Of a stretch of 64,000 nt of DNA, positions 39,829 to 48,880 are shown one piece after another. How positions within the stretch are numbered: position 1 is the first letter of the stretch; every line of letters starts with the position of its first letter. Position numbers and translations under genes: made by a program. The stretch spans positions 1,488,001 to 1,552,000 of the forward strand of contig CAWAMV010000004.1 of the NCBI GenBank assembly GCA_963783195.1, written 5' to 3'. The notes under the pieces were generated by a model. It did not search any database, had not been told where the DNA came from, and was given only the letters and a program-made list of their open reading frames with translations. Source of the DNA: Croceibacterium_B sp963783195 (GTDB lineage: Bacteria > Pseudomonadota > Alphaproteobacteria > Sphingomonadales > Sphingomonadaceae).

Positions 39829-41019
39829 ATGGCCAAGGAAAAATTCCAGCGGAACAAGCCGCACTGCAACATCGGCACCATCGGTCACGTCGACCACGGC
39901 AAGACCACGCTGACCGCCGCGATCACCAAGGTGATGGCCGAGATGCATGGCGGCGCCGCGGTGGACTTCGCCAATATCGACAAGGCGCCGGAAGAGCGCG
40001 CCCGCGGCATCACGATCTCGACTGCGCACGTCGAGTACGAGACCGATGCCCGTCACTACGCGCACGTCGACTGCCCGGGTCACGCCGACTACGTGAAGAA
40101 CATGATCACCGGTGCCGCCCAGATGGACGGCGCGATCCTGGTCGTGAACGCCGCTGACGGTCCGATGCCGCAGACCCGCGAGCACATCCTGCTCGCCCGC
40201 CAGGTCGGCGTGCCCGCGCTGGTCGTTTACATGAACAAGGTCGACCAGGTCGACGACGAGGAAATCCTCGAACTCGTCGAGTTGGAAGTTCGCGAGCTTC
40301 TCAGCTCGTACGATTTCGACGGCGACAACATTCCGATCGTCAAGGGTTCGGCCCTGGCCGCGCTCGAAGGGCGTGACGACGAAATCGGCAAGAACTCGAT
40401 CATCGAGCTGATGAAGGCCGTCGACGAGTACATCCCGCAGCCCGACCGCCCGGTCGACAAGCCGTTCCTGATGCCGATCGAGGACGTGTTCTCGATCTCG
40501 GGTCGCGGCACCGTCGTGACCGGCCGTGTCGAGACCGGCATCGTGAATGTCGGCGACGAAGTCGAGATCGTGGGCATCAAGGACACGCAGAAGACCACCG
40601 TCACGGGTGTCGAAATGTTCCGCAAGCTGCTCGATCGCGGCGAAGCTGGCGACAACATCGGCGCGCTTATCCGTGGTATCGGGCGCGAGGACGTCGAGCG
40701 TGGTCAGGTTCTGGCCAAGCCCGGCACCGTGAACCCGCACACCGAGTTCAGCGCCGAAGTCTACGTGCTGTCGAAGGATGAAGGTGGCCGTCACACGCCG
40801 TTCTTCGCCAACTACCGCCCGCAGTTCTACTTCCGCACCACCGACGTGACCGGCGAAGTCATCCTCCCCGAGGGTGTCGAGATGGTCATGCCCGGCGACA
40901 ACGTCACGATCTCGGTCAAGCTCATTGCCCCGATCGCGATGGACGAAGGTCTGCGCTTCGCGATCCGCGAAGGCGGCCGTACCGTCGGCTCGGGCGTGGT
41001 GGCGAACATCACCAAGTAA
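39829..41019 (+). CDS. tuf: elongation factor Tu
   Basis: This 396-residue GTPase delivers aminoacyl-tRNA. Motifs are GHVDHGKTTLT, DCPGHADY and NKVDQVDDEE. It is the last gene of the str operon, followed by a strong terminator at 41046. A second tuf copy, common in proteobacteria, is not visible in this window. Confidence 0.98.
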   Translation: MAKEKFQRNKPHCNIGTIGHVDHGKTTLTAAITKVMAEMHGGAAVDFANIDKAPEERARGITISTAHVEYETDARHYAHVDCPGHADYVKNMITGAAQMDGAILVVNAADGPMPQTREHILLARQVGVPALVVYMNKVDQVDDEEILELVELEVRELLSSYDFDGDNIPIVKGSALAALEGRDDEIGKNSIIELMKAVDEYIPQPDRPVDKPFLMPIEDVFSISGRGTVVTGRVETGIVNVGDEVEIVGIKDTQKTTVTGVEMFRKLLDRGEAGDNIGALIRGIGREDVERGQVLAKPGTVNPHTEFSAEVYVLSKDEGGRHTPFFANYRPQFYFRTTDVTGEVILPEGVEMVMPGDNVTISVKLIAPIAMDEGLRFAIREGGRTVGSGVVANITK

Positions 41020-41045
41020 TCGCTTTCGCGATTGCCTGAGGACAG

Positions 41046-41080
41046 GGCCCGGCTCCCGAGATGGAGCCGGGCCGTTTCCT
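41046..41080 (+). terminator. Rho-independent terminator after tuf
   Basis: GGCCCGGCTCC and GGAGCCGGGCC form an 11-bp perfect stem with a 6-base loop, followed by GTTTCCTT. Confidence 0.85.
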
Positions 41081-41154
41081 TCCCCGCGAACGGAGTGGGT
41101 CCACCGTTCGCCGCATCCAGGAATTGGCCGCTTGCGATTTGTCCCATTTCGGGG

Positions 41155-41183
41155 TTGCAAGGAATCGGTCGTATTCGTATAGG
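41155..41183 (+). promoter_or_regulatory. S10-operon promoter
   Basis: TTGCAA and TATAGG are separated by 17 bases, about 140 bases before rpsJ. The same TATAGG -10 and 17-base spacing occur before rpsM. Confidence 0.6.
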
Positions 41184-41324
41184 CGCGCCCACAGACGGAG
41201 ATTCGTCTCTCGTCACAACGAATTTCGGGGAAGGTCGCCCGTTCCGGGAAACCGGGTCAAGCGGGGCAGGCCTTTTCTTTTTTGGGGTTTCGGCCCCTAG
41301 GCTCTTTCGCATCGGTAGTAGGAC

Positions 41325-41636
41325 ATGGAAGCCCAGAATATCCGCATTCGCCTCAAGGCGTTTGACCATCGCGTTCTCGACCAGGCCACTGGCGAGATTG
41401 CAGATACCGCCCGTCGCACGGGTGCACTGATCCGGGGCCCCATTCCTCTCCCGACGCGCATCGAGAAGTTCACCGTGAACCGCGGCCCGCACATCGACAA
41501 GAAGTCGCGTGAGCAGTTCGAGGTGCGCACCTACAAGCGGCTGCTCGACATCGTGCAGCCCAACGCCCAGACCGTGGACGCGCTGATGAAGCTCGACCTG
41601 GCCGCCGGCGTTAACGTCGAAATCAAGCTGGCTTGA
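41325..41636 (+). CDS. rpsJ: 30S ribosomal protein S10
   Basis: This 103-residue protein opens MEAQNIRIRLKAFDHRVLDQ, which is typical. S10 also acts as NusE in antitermination. It is the first gene of the S10 operon. Confidence 0.97.
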   Translation: MEAQNIRIRLKAFDHRVLDQATGEIADTARRTGALIRGPIPLPTRIEKFTVNRGPHIDKKSREQFEVRTYKRLLDIVQPNAQTVDALMKLDLAAGVNVEIKLA

Positions 41637-41818
41637 TTTCGGCGCGGACCGCAAGGTCCGCGGACAAGGGATACCTCCGGCAAATGCCGGGCAGCGTCCC
41701 CCGTCTCGCCTTTCTCGCAAGGGAAAGGTACTTTCAGCCCGGACGGGGCGACGTGTGACAATCGGGCTGACATGCCTTCCGGGATGGTCCCGGCAGGCCT
41801 CTGTAAGGAGATTGGGTC

Positions 41819-42709
41819 ATGCGCACTGGCGTGATCGCGAAGAAAGTCGGGATGACCCGCCTGTTTCAGGAGGACGGCCGCCATGTGCCCGTCACCGTCC
41901 TGGCGCTGGAGGATTGTCAGGTCGTATCGCACCGCACCGCCGATCGTGACGGATACGTCGCGCTCCAGGTCGGTTCGGGCGTGGCCAAGCAGAAGAACGT
42001 CAACAAGCCGCAGCGTGAGCACTTCGCCAAGGCGGAAGTTCCGCTGAAGATGAAGGTCGCCGAGTTCCGCCTCGACGACGAGGACGGGCTCCTCCCGGTG
42101 GGCGCCACCATCAGTGCCGAGCACTTCGTCGCCGGCCAGATGGTCGACGTCACGGGCTGCACGCAGGGCAAGGGCTTTGCAGGCGGCATGAAGCGTTGGG
42201 GCTTCGGCGGTCTTCGTGCGACACACGGCGTTTCGGTCAGCCACCGTTCGCTGGGTTCGACCGGGCAGCGCCAGGATCCGGGCAAGGTCTTCAAGAACAA
42301 GAAGATGGCCGGTCACATGGGTGACAAGCAGCGCACGCAGCAGAACCTCGAAATCGTCCGCACCGATGCGGTCCGTGGTCTGCTCTTCGTCAAGGGTTCG
42401 GTCCCGGGTTCCAAGAACTCTTGGCTGATGGTCCGTGACGCGGTGAAGCTGCCGATGCCCGAGGGTGCCCCGTTCCCGGGTGCGATTCTCGACAAGAAGT
42501 CCGCCGCTCCCGAGCACGAGGAAGCGCCGGCCGGCATGGTCGAGCACGCTGCCGAGCACGAGGTTCACACCGAGGTCGACAGCGCGCACCAGGAGCAGCT
42601 TCTCAAGGAGCAGCAGGCCGGAGCGGGTGACGACACGACCCCGGCGCTTGGCGAACAGAACACCACCGACGAGGGCACCACGTCCTCGGACGAGAACAAG
42701 GAGGGCTGA
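41819..42709 (+). CDS. rplC: 50S ribosomal protein L3 with long acidic tail
   Basis: The core starts MRTGVIAKKVGMTRLFQEDG and includes GKGFAGGMKRWGFGGLRATHG, the peptidyl-transferase-approaching loop. At 296 residues it is about 80 longer than E. coli L3. The extra C-terminal part (from about residue 228) is Glu/Gln/His/Asp-rich (EHEEAPAGMVEHAAEHE). An AAGGAG ribosome-binding site precedes the ATG. Assembly-initiating protein of the 50S subunit. Confidence 0.97.
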   Translation: MRTGVIAKKVGMTRLFQEDGRHVPVTVLALEDCQVVSHRTADRDGYVALQVGSGVAKQKNVNKPQREHFAKAEVPLKMKVAEFRLDDEDGLLPVGATISAEHFVAGQMVDVTGCTQGKGFAGGMKRWGFGGLRATHGVSVSHRSLGSTGQRQDPGKVFKNKKMAGHMGDKQRTQQNLEIVRTDAVRGLLFVKGSVPGSKNSWLMVRDAVKLPMPEGAPFPGAILDKKSAAPEHEEAPAGMVEHAAEHEVHTEVDSAHQEQLLKEQQAGAGDDTTPALGEQNTTDEGTTSSDENKEG

Positions 42710-42712
42710 TCC

Positions 42713-43336
42713 GTGAAGGTGAAGGTCCAGAAACTCGACGGCAAGGCTGCCGGCGATCTCGAGCTCAACGACGCCGTGTTCGGTGTCGAGCCGCGCCAGG
42801 ACATCCTGCATCGCGTCGTGACGTGGCAGCTGTGGAATCGGCGTGCGACCGCGCGTCCGACCCGCGAGCGCAGCGACGTTGCCCGTACCGGCAAGAAGTG
42901 GGGTCGCCAGAAGGGCGGCGGCACGGCTCGCCACGGCGACCGCGCAGCACCGATCTTCGTCGGCGGCGGCAAGGCCCACGGTGCGCGCAAGCGTGACTTC
43001 GAGATCTCTCTTAACAAGAAGATTCGTGCGCTCGGCCTCAAGATGGCGCTTTCGACCCGGGCGAAGGACGGTCTCGTGATCGTCGACAGCCTCGAGCTGA
43101 ATGATGCCAAGACCAAGGCGCTCGTCGGTCAGTTCGAAAAGAACGGCTGGAGCGGCAAGGTACTGGTGATCGATGGCGACGCGATCGAGACCGGGTTCGC
43201 CCGGGCTGCCGGCAACATGAAGGGCGTGAACGTCCTGCCGGCGATGGGCGCCAACGTCTACGACATCCTCAACCACGACACGCTGGTCCTCACCAAGGCC
43301 GCTGTCGAGAAGCTGGAGGCGCGCTTCAATGGCTAA
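42713..43336 (+). CDS. rplD: 50S ribosomal protein L4
   Basis: This 207-residue protein lines the nascent-peptide tunnel with the loop TARHGDRAAPIFVGGGKAHG. The GTG start is 3 bases after the L3 stop. L4 represses its own operon in E. coli. Confidence 0.97.
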   Translation: MKVKVQKLDGKAAGDLELNDAVFGVEPRQDILHRVVTWQLWNRRATARPTRERSDVARTGKKWGRQKGGGTARHGDRAAPIFVGGGKAHGARKRDFEISLNKKIRALGLKMALSTRAKDGLVIVDSLELNDAKTKALVGQFEKNGWSGKVLVIDGDAIETGFARAAGNMKGVNVLPAMGANVYDILNHDTLVLTKAAVEKLEARFNG

Positions 43337-43637
43337 GAAGCAGGAAATCGACGCGCGTCACTACGACGTTATTCTCGGTCCCCACATCACCGAGAAGGCG
43401 ACCATGGCATCGGAGCACAACGCGGTTGTGTTCAAGATTGCCGGCGACGCGACCAAGCCGCAGGTCAAGGAAGCGGTCGAAGCTCTCTTCGACGTGACCG
43501 TGACCGGCGTGAACACGATCGTCGTGAAGGGCAAGACCAAGCGCTGGAAGGGCCGTCCCTACAAGCGCACCGACACGAAGAAGGCGATCGTCACCCTCAA
43601 GGACGGCGATTCCATCGACGTCACCAGCGGTATCTGA
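43329..43637 (+). CDS. rplW: 50S ribosomal protein L23
   Basis: This 102-residue protein (DVILGPHITEKATMASEHN, VKGKTKRWKGRPYKR) sits at the tunnel exit and docks SRP and trigger factor. It overlaps rplD by 8 bases. Confidence 0.97.
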   Translation: MAKKQEIDARHYDVILGPHITEKATMASEHNAVVFKIAGDATKPQVKEAVEALFDVTVTGVNTIVVKGKTKRWKGRPYKRTDTKKAIVTLKDGDSIDVTSGI

Positions 43638-43649
43638 GGCTAGAACGAA

Positions 43650-44486
43650 ATGGCACTCAAGAACTACAAACCGACGAGCCCCGCACGGCGTGGCCTCATC
43701 CTCGTCGACAAGTCCGGCCTGTATAAGGGCAAGCCGGTCAAGTCGCTGACGGAAGGCAAGCGCAAGACCGGCGGCCGTAACAACAAGGGTCATGTGACTT
43801 CGCGCGGTATTGCGGGTGGTCACAAGCAGAAGTACCGCTACGTCGACTTCAAGCGTCGCAAGTGGGACGTCGAAGGCACCGTGGAGCGGATCGAATACGA
43901 TCCCAACCGCACCGCCTTCATCGCTCTGGTCAAGTACGACGACGGCGAGCTGGCCTACATCCTGGCGCCGCAGCGCGTCGCGGTGGGCGACAAGGTCATC
44001 GCCGGCGAGAAGGTCGACGTGAAGCCGGGCAATGCCATGCTTCTGGGCCAGATGCCGGTCGGCACGATTTGCCATAACATCGAGATGAAGCCGGGCAAGG
44101 GCGGCCAGATCGCCCGTTCGGCGGGGACTTACGTCCAGCTCGTCGGCCGTGACCGCGGTCTGGTGATCGTTCGCCTGAACTCTGGCGAGCAGCGCTACAT
44201 TCGTTCGGACTGCATGGGCACGGTTGGCGCGGTTTCGAACCCCGATAACCAGAACCAGAATCTGGGTAAGGCTGGCCGCAAGCGGTGGATGGGCAGGCGT
44301 CCGCTCACTCGCGGCGTCGCGAAGAACCCGGTGGATCACCCGCACGGCGGCGGTGAAGGCCGTACTTCGGGCGGCCGTCACCCGGTCACCCCGTGGGGCA
44401 AGCCGACCAAGGGCGCCCGCACACGTCACAACAAGCAGACGGACAAGATGATCATCCGTTCGCGCCACGCGAAGAAGAAGAGGTAA
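43650..44486 (+). CDS. rplB: 50S ribosomal protein L2
   Basis: This 278-residue protein includes RNNKGHVTSRGIAGGHKQKY and the C-terminal VAKNPVDHPHGGGEGRTSGG with the conserved His near the peptidyl-transferase centre. Part of the S10 operon. Confidence 0.98.
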   Translation: MALKNYKPTSPARRGLILVDKSGLYKGKPVKSLTEGKRKTGGRNNKGHVTSRGIAGGHKQKYRYVDFKRRKWDVEGTVERIEYDPNRTAFIALVKYDDGELAYILAPQRVAVGDKVIAGEKVDVKPGNAMLLGQMPVGTICHNIEMKPGKGGQIARSAGTYVQLVGRDRGLVIVRLNSGEQRYIRSDCMGTVGAVSNPDNQNQNLGKAGRKRWMGRRPLTRGVAKNPVDHPHGGGEGRTSGGRHPVTPWGKPTKGARTRHNKQTDKMIIRSRHAKKKR

Positions 44487-44492
44487 TCCGAC

Positions 44493-44768
44493 ATGGCTCG
44501 TTCCGTCTGGAAAGGTCCTTTCGTCGACCTGCACCTGCTGAAGAAGGCGCAAGTGGCGCAGGAATCCGGTGGTCGTGCGCCGATCAAGACCTGGTCGCGG
44601 CGCTCTACGATCCTGCCGGATTTCGTCGGCCTGACGTTCAGCGTCTACAACGGTCAGAAGTTCGTTCCCGTCTCGGTCAACGAAGAGATGGTCGGCCACA
44701 AGCTCGGCGAGTTCGCGCCCACGCGTAACTTCCCGGGCCACGCGGCCGACAAGAAGGGTAAGCGCTGA
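44493..44768 (+). CDS. rpsS: 30S ribosomal protein S19
   Basis: This 91-residue protein (ARSVWKGPFVDLHLL, SRRSTILPDFVGLTFSVYNG) contacts 16S rRNA in the head with S13. Its stop overlaps rplV by one base. Confidence 0.97.
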   Translation: MARSVWKGPFVDLHLLKKAQVAQESGGRAPIKTWSRRSTILPDFVGLTFSVYNGQKFVPVSVNEEMVGHKLGEFAPTRNFPGHAADKKGKR

Positions 44769-45145
44769 TGAGCAAGCAGAAAGCCCCCCGTCGTGTCGCC
44801 GACAATGAGGCGCTGTCGGTCGGGACCACGATCCGTGGTTCTGCCCAGAAGCTGAACCTCGTCGCGGCGCTGATCCGTGGTAAGCGGGTCGAGGATGCGA
44901 TGAACATTCTCGCCTTCAGCAAGCGCGGCATGGCCAAGGATGCCCGCAAGGTGCTCGCTTCGGCGATCGCCAACGCGGAGAACAACCACAATCTGGATGT
45001 CGACGCGCTCGTCGTGGCGGAAGCCTCGGTCGGCAAGTCGATCACCATGAAGCGTTTCGCTACACGTGGTCGCGGCAAGTCCACACGGATTCTCAAGCCG
45101 TTCAGCCGCCTGCGTATCGTCGTCCGCGAAGTCGAGGAGGCCTGA
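44768..45145 (+). CDS. rplV: 50S ribosomal protein L22
   Basis: This 125-residue protein has the extended tunnel loop MKRFATRGRGKSTRILKPFS, relevant to macrolide binding. It is translationally coupled to rpsS. Confidence 0.97.
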   Translation: MSKQKAPRRVADNEALSVGTTIRGSAQKLNLVAALIRGKRVEDAMNILAFSKRGMAKDARKVLASAIANAENNHNLDVDALVVAEASVGKSITMKRFATRGRGKSTRILKPFSRLRIVVREVEEA

Positions 45146-45146
45146 T

Positions 45147-45842
45147 ATGGGTCATAAATCTAACCCGATCGGCCTGCGCCTGCAGATCAACCGGACCTGG
45201 GACAGCCGCTGGTACGCCGAAGGGCGTGGCTATGCTCAGCTGCTCAAGGAAGACATCGAGCTGCGCAAGTACATCGTCGACAACCTGCCGCAGGCAGCTA
45301 TCTCGAAGGTGGTCATCGAGCGTCCGGCCAAGCTGTGCCGCATTTCCATCTACGCTGCCCGGCCCGGTGTTATTATCGGCAAGAAGGGTGCGGACATCGA
45401 GAAACTGCGCGCGAAGCTCGCGACGATCACCGACAGCGAAGTGAAGCTGAATATCGTCGAGATCCGCAAGCCGGAAATCGACGCCAAGCTCGTCGCCCAG
45501 GGTATCGCCGACCAGCTGGTTCGCCGCGTGGCTTTCCGCCGGGCGATGAAGCGCGCGATGCAGTCGGCCATGCGCCTTGGTGCCGAGGGCATCAAGATCA
45601 TGTGCGGCGGCCGCCTTGGCGGCGCCGAGATTGCCCGCGTCGAGCAGTACCGTGAAGGCCGTGTTCCGCTGCACACGCTGCGCGCGAACGTCGACTATGC
45701 CGAGGCCGAGGCGCTGACCGCCTACGGCGTGATCGGCATCAAGGTCTGGGTCTTCAAGGGCGAGATCCTCGGCCATGACCCGATGGCGCAGGACCGGCTG
45801 ATGATGGAGGCTCAGACCTCCGGCGTCCGTCCGGCCCGCTGA
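45147..45842 (+). CDS. rpsC: 30S ribosomal protein S3
   Basis: This 231-residue protein has the KH domain motif RPGVIIGKKGADIEKLR and AMQSAMRLGAEGIKIMCGGR. The start MGHKSNPIGLRL is preceded by GAGGAGG. It lines the mRNA entry channel. Confidence 0.97.
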   Translation: MGHKSNPIGLRLQINRTWDSRWYAEGRGYAQLLKEDIELRKYIVDNLPQAAISKVVIERPAKLCRISIYAARPGVIIGKKGADIEKLRAKLATITDSEVKLNIVEIRKPEIDAKLVAQGIADQLVRRVAFRRAMKRAMQSAMRLGAEGIKIMCGGRLGGAEIARVEQYREGRVPLHTLRANVDYAEAEALTAYGVIGIKVWVFKGEILGHDPMAQDRLMMEAQTSGVRPAR

Positions 45843-45856
45843 GTTGAGTAGATAAG

Positions 45857-46291
45857 ATGCTGCAACCGAAGAAAACCAAGTTCCGCAAGGCCTTCAAGGG
45901 CCGGATCAGCGGCAACGCCAAGGGCGGTACCGCGCTGAACTTTGGCTCCTACGGCCTCAAGGCCATGGAGCCCGAGCGCATCACCGCACGTCAGATCGAG
46001 GCTGCGCGCCGTGCGATCACGCGTCACATCAAGCGCCAGGGGCGCTTGTGGATCCGCGTGTTCCCTGACGTGCCGGTGTCTAAGAAGCCCGCCGAAGTCC
46101 GTCAGGGCAAGGGCAAGGGCTCTGTCGAATACTGGGCCGCCCGTGTGAAGCCGGGTCGCATCCTGTTCGAGCTGGACGGCGTGTCGGGCCCGCTGGCGGC
46201 CGAAGCTTTCGAGCGTGCGGCGATGAAGCTGCCGATCAAGACCAAGGTTGTCGCCCGTCTCGGCGATACCAGCCACCTGGGAGGCGAATGA
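45857..46291 (+). CDS. rplP: 50S ribosomal protein L16
   Basis: This 144-residue protein (MLQPKKTKFRKAFKGRISGN) helps place the A-site tRNA. Its TGA overlaps the rpmC ATG by one base. Confidence 0.97.
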   Translation: MLQPKKTKFRKAFKGRISGNAKGGTALNFGSYGLKAMEPERITARQIEAARRAITRHIKRQGRLWIRVFPDVPVSKKPAEVRQGKGKGSVEYWAARVKPGRILFELDGVSGPLAAEAFERAAMKLPIKTKVVARLGDTSHLGGE

Positions 46292-46497
46292 TGGCCAAGG
46301 CCGAAGACCTTCGCACCAAGAGCGACGACCAGCTCGACACCCAGCTCGTCGAGCTGAAGCGCGAGCAGTTCAATCTGCGCTTCCAGGCTGCGACCAACCA
46401 ACTCGAGCGCCCCGCGCGGATCAAGGAAGTCCGCCGCGAGATCGCCCGGATCAAGACGCTGCAGGGCCAACGCGTCCGCAGCGCCGAAGCGAAGTAA
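46291..46497 (+). CDS. rpmC: 50S ribosomal protein L29
   Basis: This 68-residue helical protein (ELKREQFNLRFQAATNQLE) lies at the tunnel exit. Two adjacent ATG codons are possible starts; the second gives better spacing from GGGAGG. Confidence 0.95.
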   Translation: MAKAEDLRTKSDDQLDTQLVELKREQFNLRFQAATNQLERPARIKEVRREIARIKTLQGQRVRSAEAK

Positions 46498-46506
46498 GGA
46501 ACCGAT

Positions 46507-46797
46507 ATGCCCAAGCGTATCCTCATCGGGACCGTCGTTTCCGACAAGACCGACAAGACCGTCACGGTGCTTGTCGAGCGAAAGGTGAAGCACCCGCTCT
46601 ACGGGAAGATCATCCGTCGCTCGAAGAAGTATCACGCCCACGACGAGGCGAACGAGTACAAGCCCGGCGATATCGTCCGCATCGAAGAGACGCGGCCGAT
46701 CTCGAAGACCAAGACCTGGGCCGTGAAGGACAGGATGGTCGCTGGCGGCGTCCAGGCGGTCGAAGCCGACCTCGACGTGGCCGAAGCCGGCAACTGA
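46507..46797 (+). CDS. rpsQ: 30S ribosomal protein S17
   Basis: This 96-residue OB-fold protein (GTVVSDKTDKTVTVLVERK, YHAHDEANEYKPGD) binds the 16S 5' domain. The 85-base gap after it holds two small hairpins, one REP-like. Confidence 0.96.
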   Translation: MPKRILIGTVVSDKTDKTVTVLVERKVKHPLYGKIIRRSKKYHAHDEANEYKPGDIVRIEETRPISKTKTWAVKDRMVAGGVQAVEADLDVAEAGN

Positions 46798-46840
46798 GAC
46801 TTTAGATTCCCGCCTGCGCGCGGGTAGACGTAAAGGAACT

Positions 46841-46857
46841 GCCGGACTTGTTCCGGC
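46841..46857. repeat. REP-like palindrome, copy 4
   Basis: GCCGGA, CTTGT and TCCGGC in the rpsQ-rplN gap, the inverse orientation of the spacer in copy 3. Confidence 0.5.
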
Positions 46858-46882
46858 AAGCCATTGAGAAGGAACCGGATCG

Positions 46883-47251
46883 ATGATCCAGATGCAGTCC
46901 AATCTCGACGTCGCGGATAACAGCGGCGCGAAGCGCGTCCAGTGCATCAAGGTGCTGGGTGGCTCAAAGCGTCGGACCGCGAGCGTCGGCGACGTGATTG
47001 TCGTCTCCGTCAAGGAGGCGCAGCCGCGTGCCCGCGTGAAGAAGGGCGACGTTCACCGCGCGGTGATCGTGCGCACCCGGAAGGACGTTCGCCGTCCCGA
47101 CGGGAGCGTGATTCGCTTCGACACCAATGCCGCGGTTCTCGTGAACAAGAACGAGGAGCCGATCGGCACCCGTATCTTCGGCCCGGTCGTGCGCGAACTG
47201 CGCGGCAAGGGCTTCATGAAGATCATCTCGCTCGCTCCGGAGGTTCTGTGA
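46883..47251 (+). CDS. rplN: 50S ribosomal protein L14
   Basis: This 122-residue protein (MIQMQSNLDVADNSGAKRVQ) is at the intersubunit face and contacts release and silencing factors. Its stop overlaps rplX. Confidence 0.97.
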   Translation: MIQMQSNLDVADNSGAKRVQCIKVLGGSKRRTASVGDVIVVSVKEAQPRARVKKGDVHRAVIVRTRKDVRRPDGSVIRFDTNAAVLVNKNEEPIGTRIFGPVVRELRGKGFMKIISLAPEVL

Positions 47252-47571
47252 TGGCCGCCGCGAAGATCAAGAAGGGTGACAGCGTCGTCGTCCTGTCCGG
47301 CAAGGACAAGGGTCGTACGGGCACCGTTACCAAGGTCATGCCGAAGGAAGGCAAGGTCGTAGTCGACGGGATCAACGTCGCCGCGCGTCACCGCAAGCCT
47401 TCGCAGGCCAATCCGCAGGGTGGCATCGACCGCGCGCCCGCCCCGATGGCGATCTGCAAGGTCGCCGTTGCCGACCCTAAGGACGGCAAGCCCACCCGCG
47501 TCCGCTTCGAAGAGAAGGACGGCAAGAAGGTGCGCGTTGCCGTGAAGTCCGGGGAGACCATCGATGGCTGA
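47251..47571 (+). CDS. rplX: 50S ribosomal protein L24
   Basis: This 106-residue KOW-motif protein (IKKGDSVVVLSGKDKGRTGT) initiates 50S assembly. It overlaps rplE by 8 bases. Confidence 0.97.
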   Translation: MAAAKIKKGDSVVVLSGKDKGRTGTVTKVMPKEGKVVVDGINVAARHRKPSQANPQGGIDRAPAPMAICKVAVADPKDGKPTRVRFEEKDGKKVRVAVKSGETIDG

Positions 47572-48142
47572 TTACACGCCCCGCATGAAGCAGCGCTACG
47601 ACGATGTGATCGTCAAGGCGATGACCGAAAAGTTCGGTTACACCAACCGTCTTCAGGTCCCGAAGCTCGAGAAGATCACGCTCAACATGGGCGTGGGCGA
47701 AGCGAGTCAGGACAAGAAGAAGGTCCAGACCGCTGCCGAGGAAATGGAACTGATTGCCGGCCAGAAGCCGGTCATCACCAAGGCGAAGAAGTCGATCGCG
47801 CAGTTCAAGCTGCGTGACGGCATGCCGATCGGCTGCAAGGTGAACCTGCGCCGTGACCGCATGTACGAGTTTCTCGACCGCCTCGTGACCATCGCCATGC
47901 CGCGTATCCGCGACTTCCGTGGGCTCAACCCGCGCTCGTTCGACGGCCGTGGCAACTACGCGATGGGTCTCAAGGAACAGATCGTGTTTCCCGAGATCAG
48001 CTACGACAAGATCGAGAAGGTGCGTGGGATGGACATCATCGTGACCACCACCGCAAAGACCGATGAAGAGGCCCGCGAGCTGCTGCGCCTTTTCGGATTC
48101 CCGTTCCCGGCCGAGCAGGCCGAAGAGAAGGAGGCCGCGTAA
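47564..48142 (+). CDS. rplE: 50S ribosomal protein L5
   Basis: This 192-residue protein binds 5S rRNA and P-site tRNA (KITLNMGVGEASQDKKKV, RDFRGLNPRSFDGRGNYAMG). The C-terminus has an extra EQAEEKEAA tail. Confidence 0.97.
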   Translation: MADYTPRMKQRYDDVIVKAMTEKFGYTNRLQVPKLEKITLNMGVGEASQDKKKVQTAAEEMELIAGQKPVITKAKKSIAQFKLRDGMPIGCKVNLRRDRMYEFLDRLVTIAMPRIRDFRGLNPRSFDGRGNYAMGLKEQIVFPEISYDKIEKVRGMDIIVTTTAKTDEEARELLRLFGFPFPAEQAEEKEAA

Positions 48143-48167
48143 GCGGCCCCCAGGAGAGCTTAAGTCC

Positions 48168-48473
48168 ATGGCGAAACTGAGTTCGATCAACAAGAACGAG
48201 CGGCGCAAGAAGCTCGTCAAGAAGTACGCTGCCAAGTTCGCGAAGCTGAAGGCTATCGCGGATGACGAGTTGCTCGACGAGACCGAGCGTCTGATGGCGC
48301 GTCTCAAGATGGCTGAACTGCCGCGCAACGCGAACCCGACTCGGGTCCGCAACCGTTGCACCACCACCGGTCGTCCGCGCGGTGTCTACCGCAAGTTCGG
48401 CCTGAACCGCATTGAGCTGCGCAACTTGGGCAACAAGGGAATGATCCCCGGCCTGACCAAGTCGAGCTGGTGA
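48168..48473 (+). CDS. rpsN: 30S ribosomal protein S14 (zinc-free type)
   Basis: This 101-residue long-form S14 has a single Cys in RVRNRCTTTGRPRG instead of the CxxC pairs of the zinc form. CAGGAGAG precedes the ATG by about 8 bases. Confidence 0.96.
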   Translation: MAKLSSINKNERRKKLVKKYAAKFAKLKAIADDELLDETERLMARLKMAELPRNANPTRVRNRCTTTGRPRGVYRKFGLNRIELRNLGNKGMIPGLTKSSW

Positions 48474-48484
48474 GGGTTTAGAAG

Positions 48485-48880
48485 ATGGCTATGACCGATC
48501 CTTTGGGTGATATGCTCACCCGCATCCGCAACGGCCAGCAGGCGAAGAAGGATTCCGTCCTCTCGCCCGCGTCGAAGCTGCGTTCCAACGTTCTCGAAGT
48601 GCTTCAGCGCGAAGGCTACATCCGTGGCTATAGCGACGACGCTTCAGGCAAGCACCCGCAGTTGCGGATCGAACTGAAGTATTTCGAGGGCGAGCCTGCA
48701 ATCAAGCACGTCGCCCGCGTGTCCAAGCCGGGCCGCCGCGTCTATTCGGGTTCGAAGGAGCTCCCGATTGTGCGCAATGGTCTTGGCATCACCATCGTCT
48801 CGACTCCTCGGGGCGTGCTCTCGGACAACGAGGCGCGCGCGCAGAACGTTGGCGGCGAAGTGCTGGCGGAGGTGTTCTGA
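48485..48880 (+). CDS. rpsH: 30S ribosomal protein S8
   Basis: This 131-residue protein (DPLGDMLTRIRNGQQAKK, GLGITIVSTPRGVLSDNEAR) organises the central domain and is the autoregulator of the spc operon in E. coli. Its stop overlaps rplF. Confidence 0.97.
   Translation: MAMTDPLGDMLTRIRNGQQAKKDSVLSPASKLRSNVLEVLQREGYIRGYSDDASGKHPQLRIELKYFEGEPAIKHVARVSKPGRRVYSGSKELPIVRNGLGITIVSTPRGVLSDNEARAQNVGGEVLAEVF

Larger units (their letters stand above)
41020..41324. other. tuf-rpsJ intergenic region
   Basis: The 305-base gap holds the tuf terminator and the S10-operon promoter, leaving a leader of about 130 bases. No gene is visible. In E. coli the S10 leader binds L4; I see no clear equivalent structure here. 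Confidence 0.6.
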
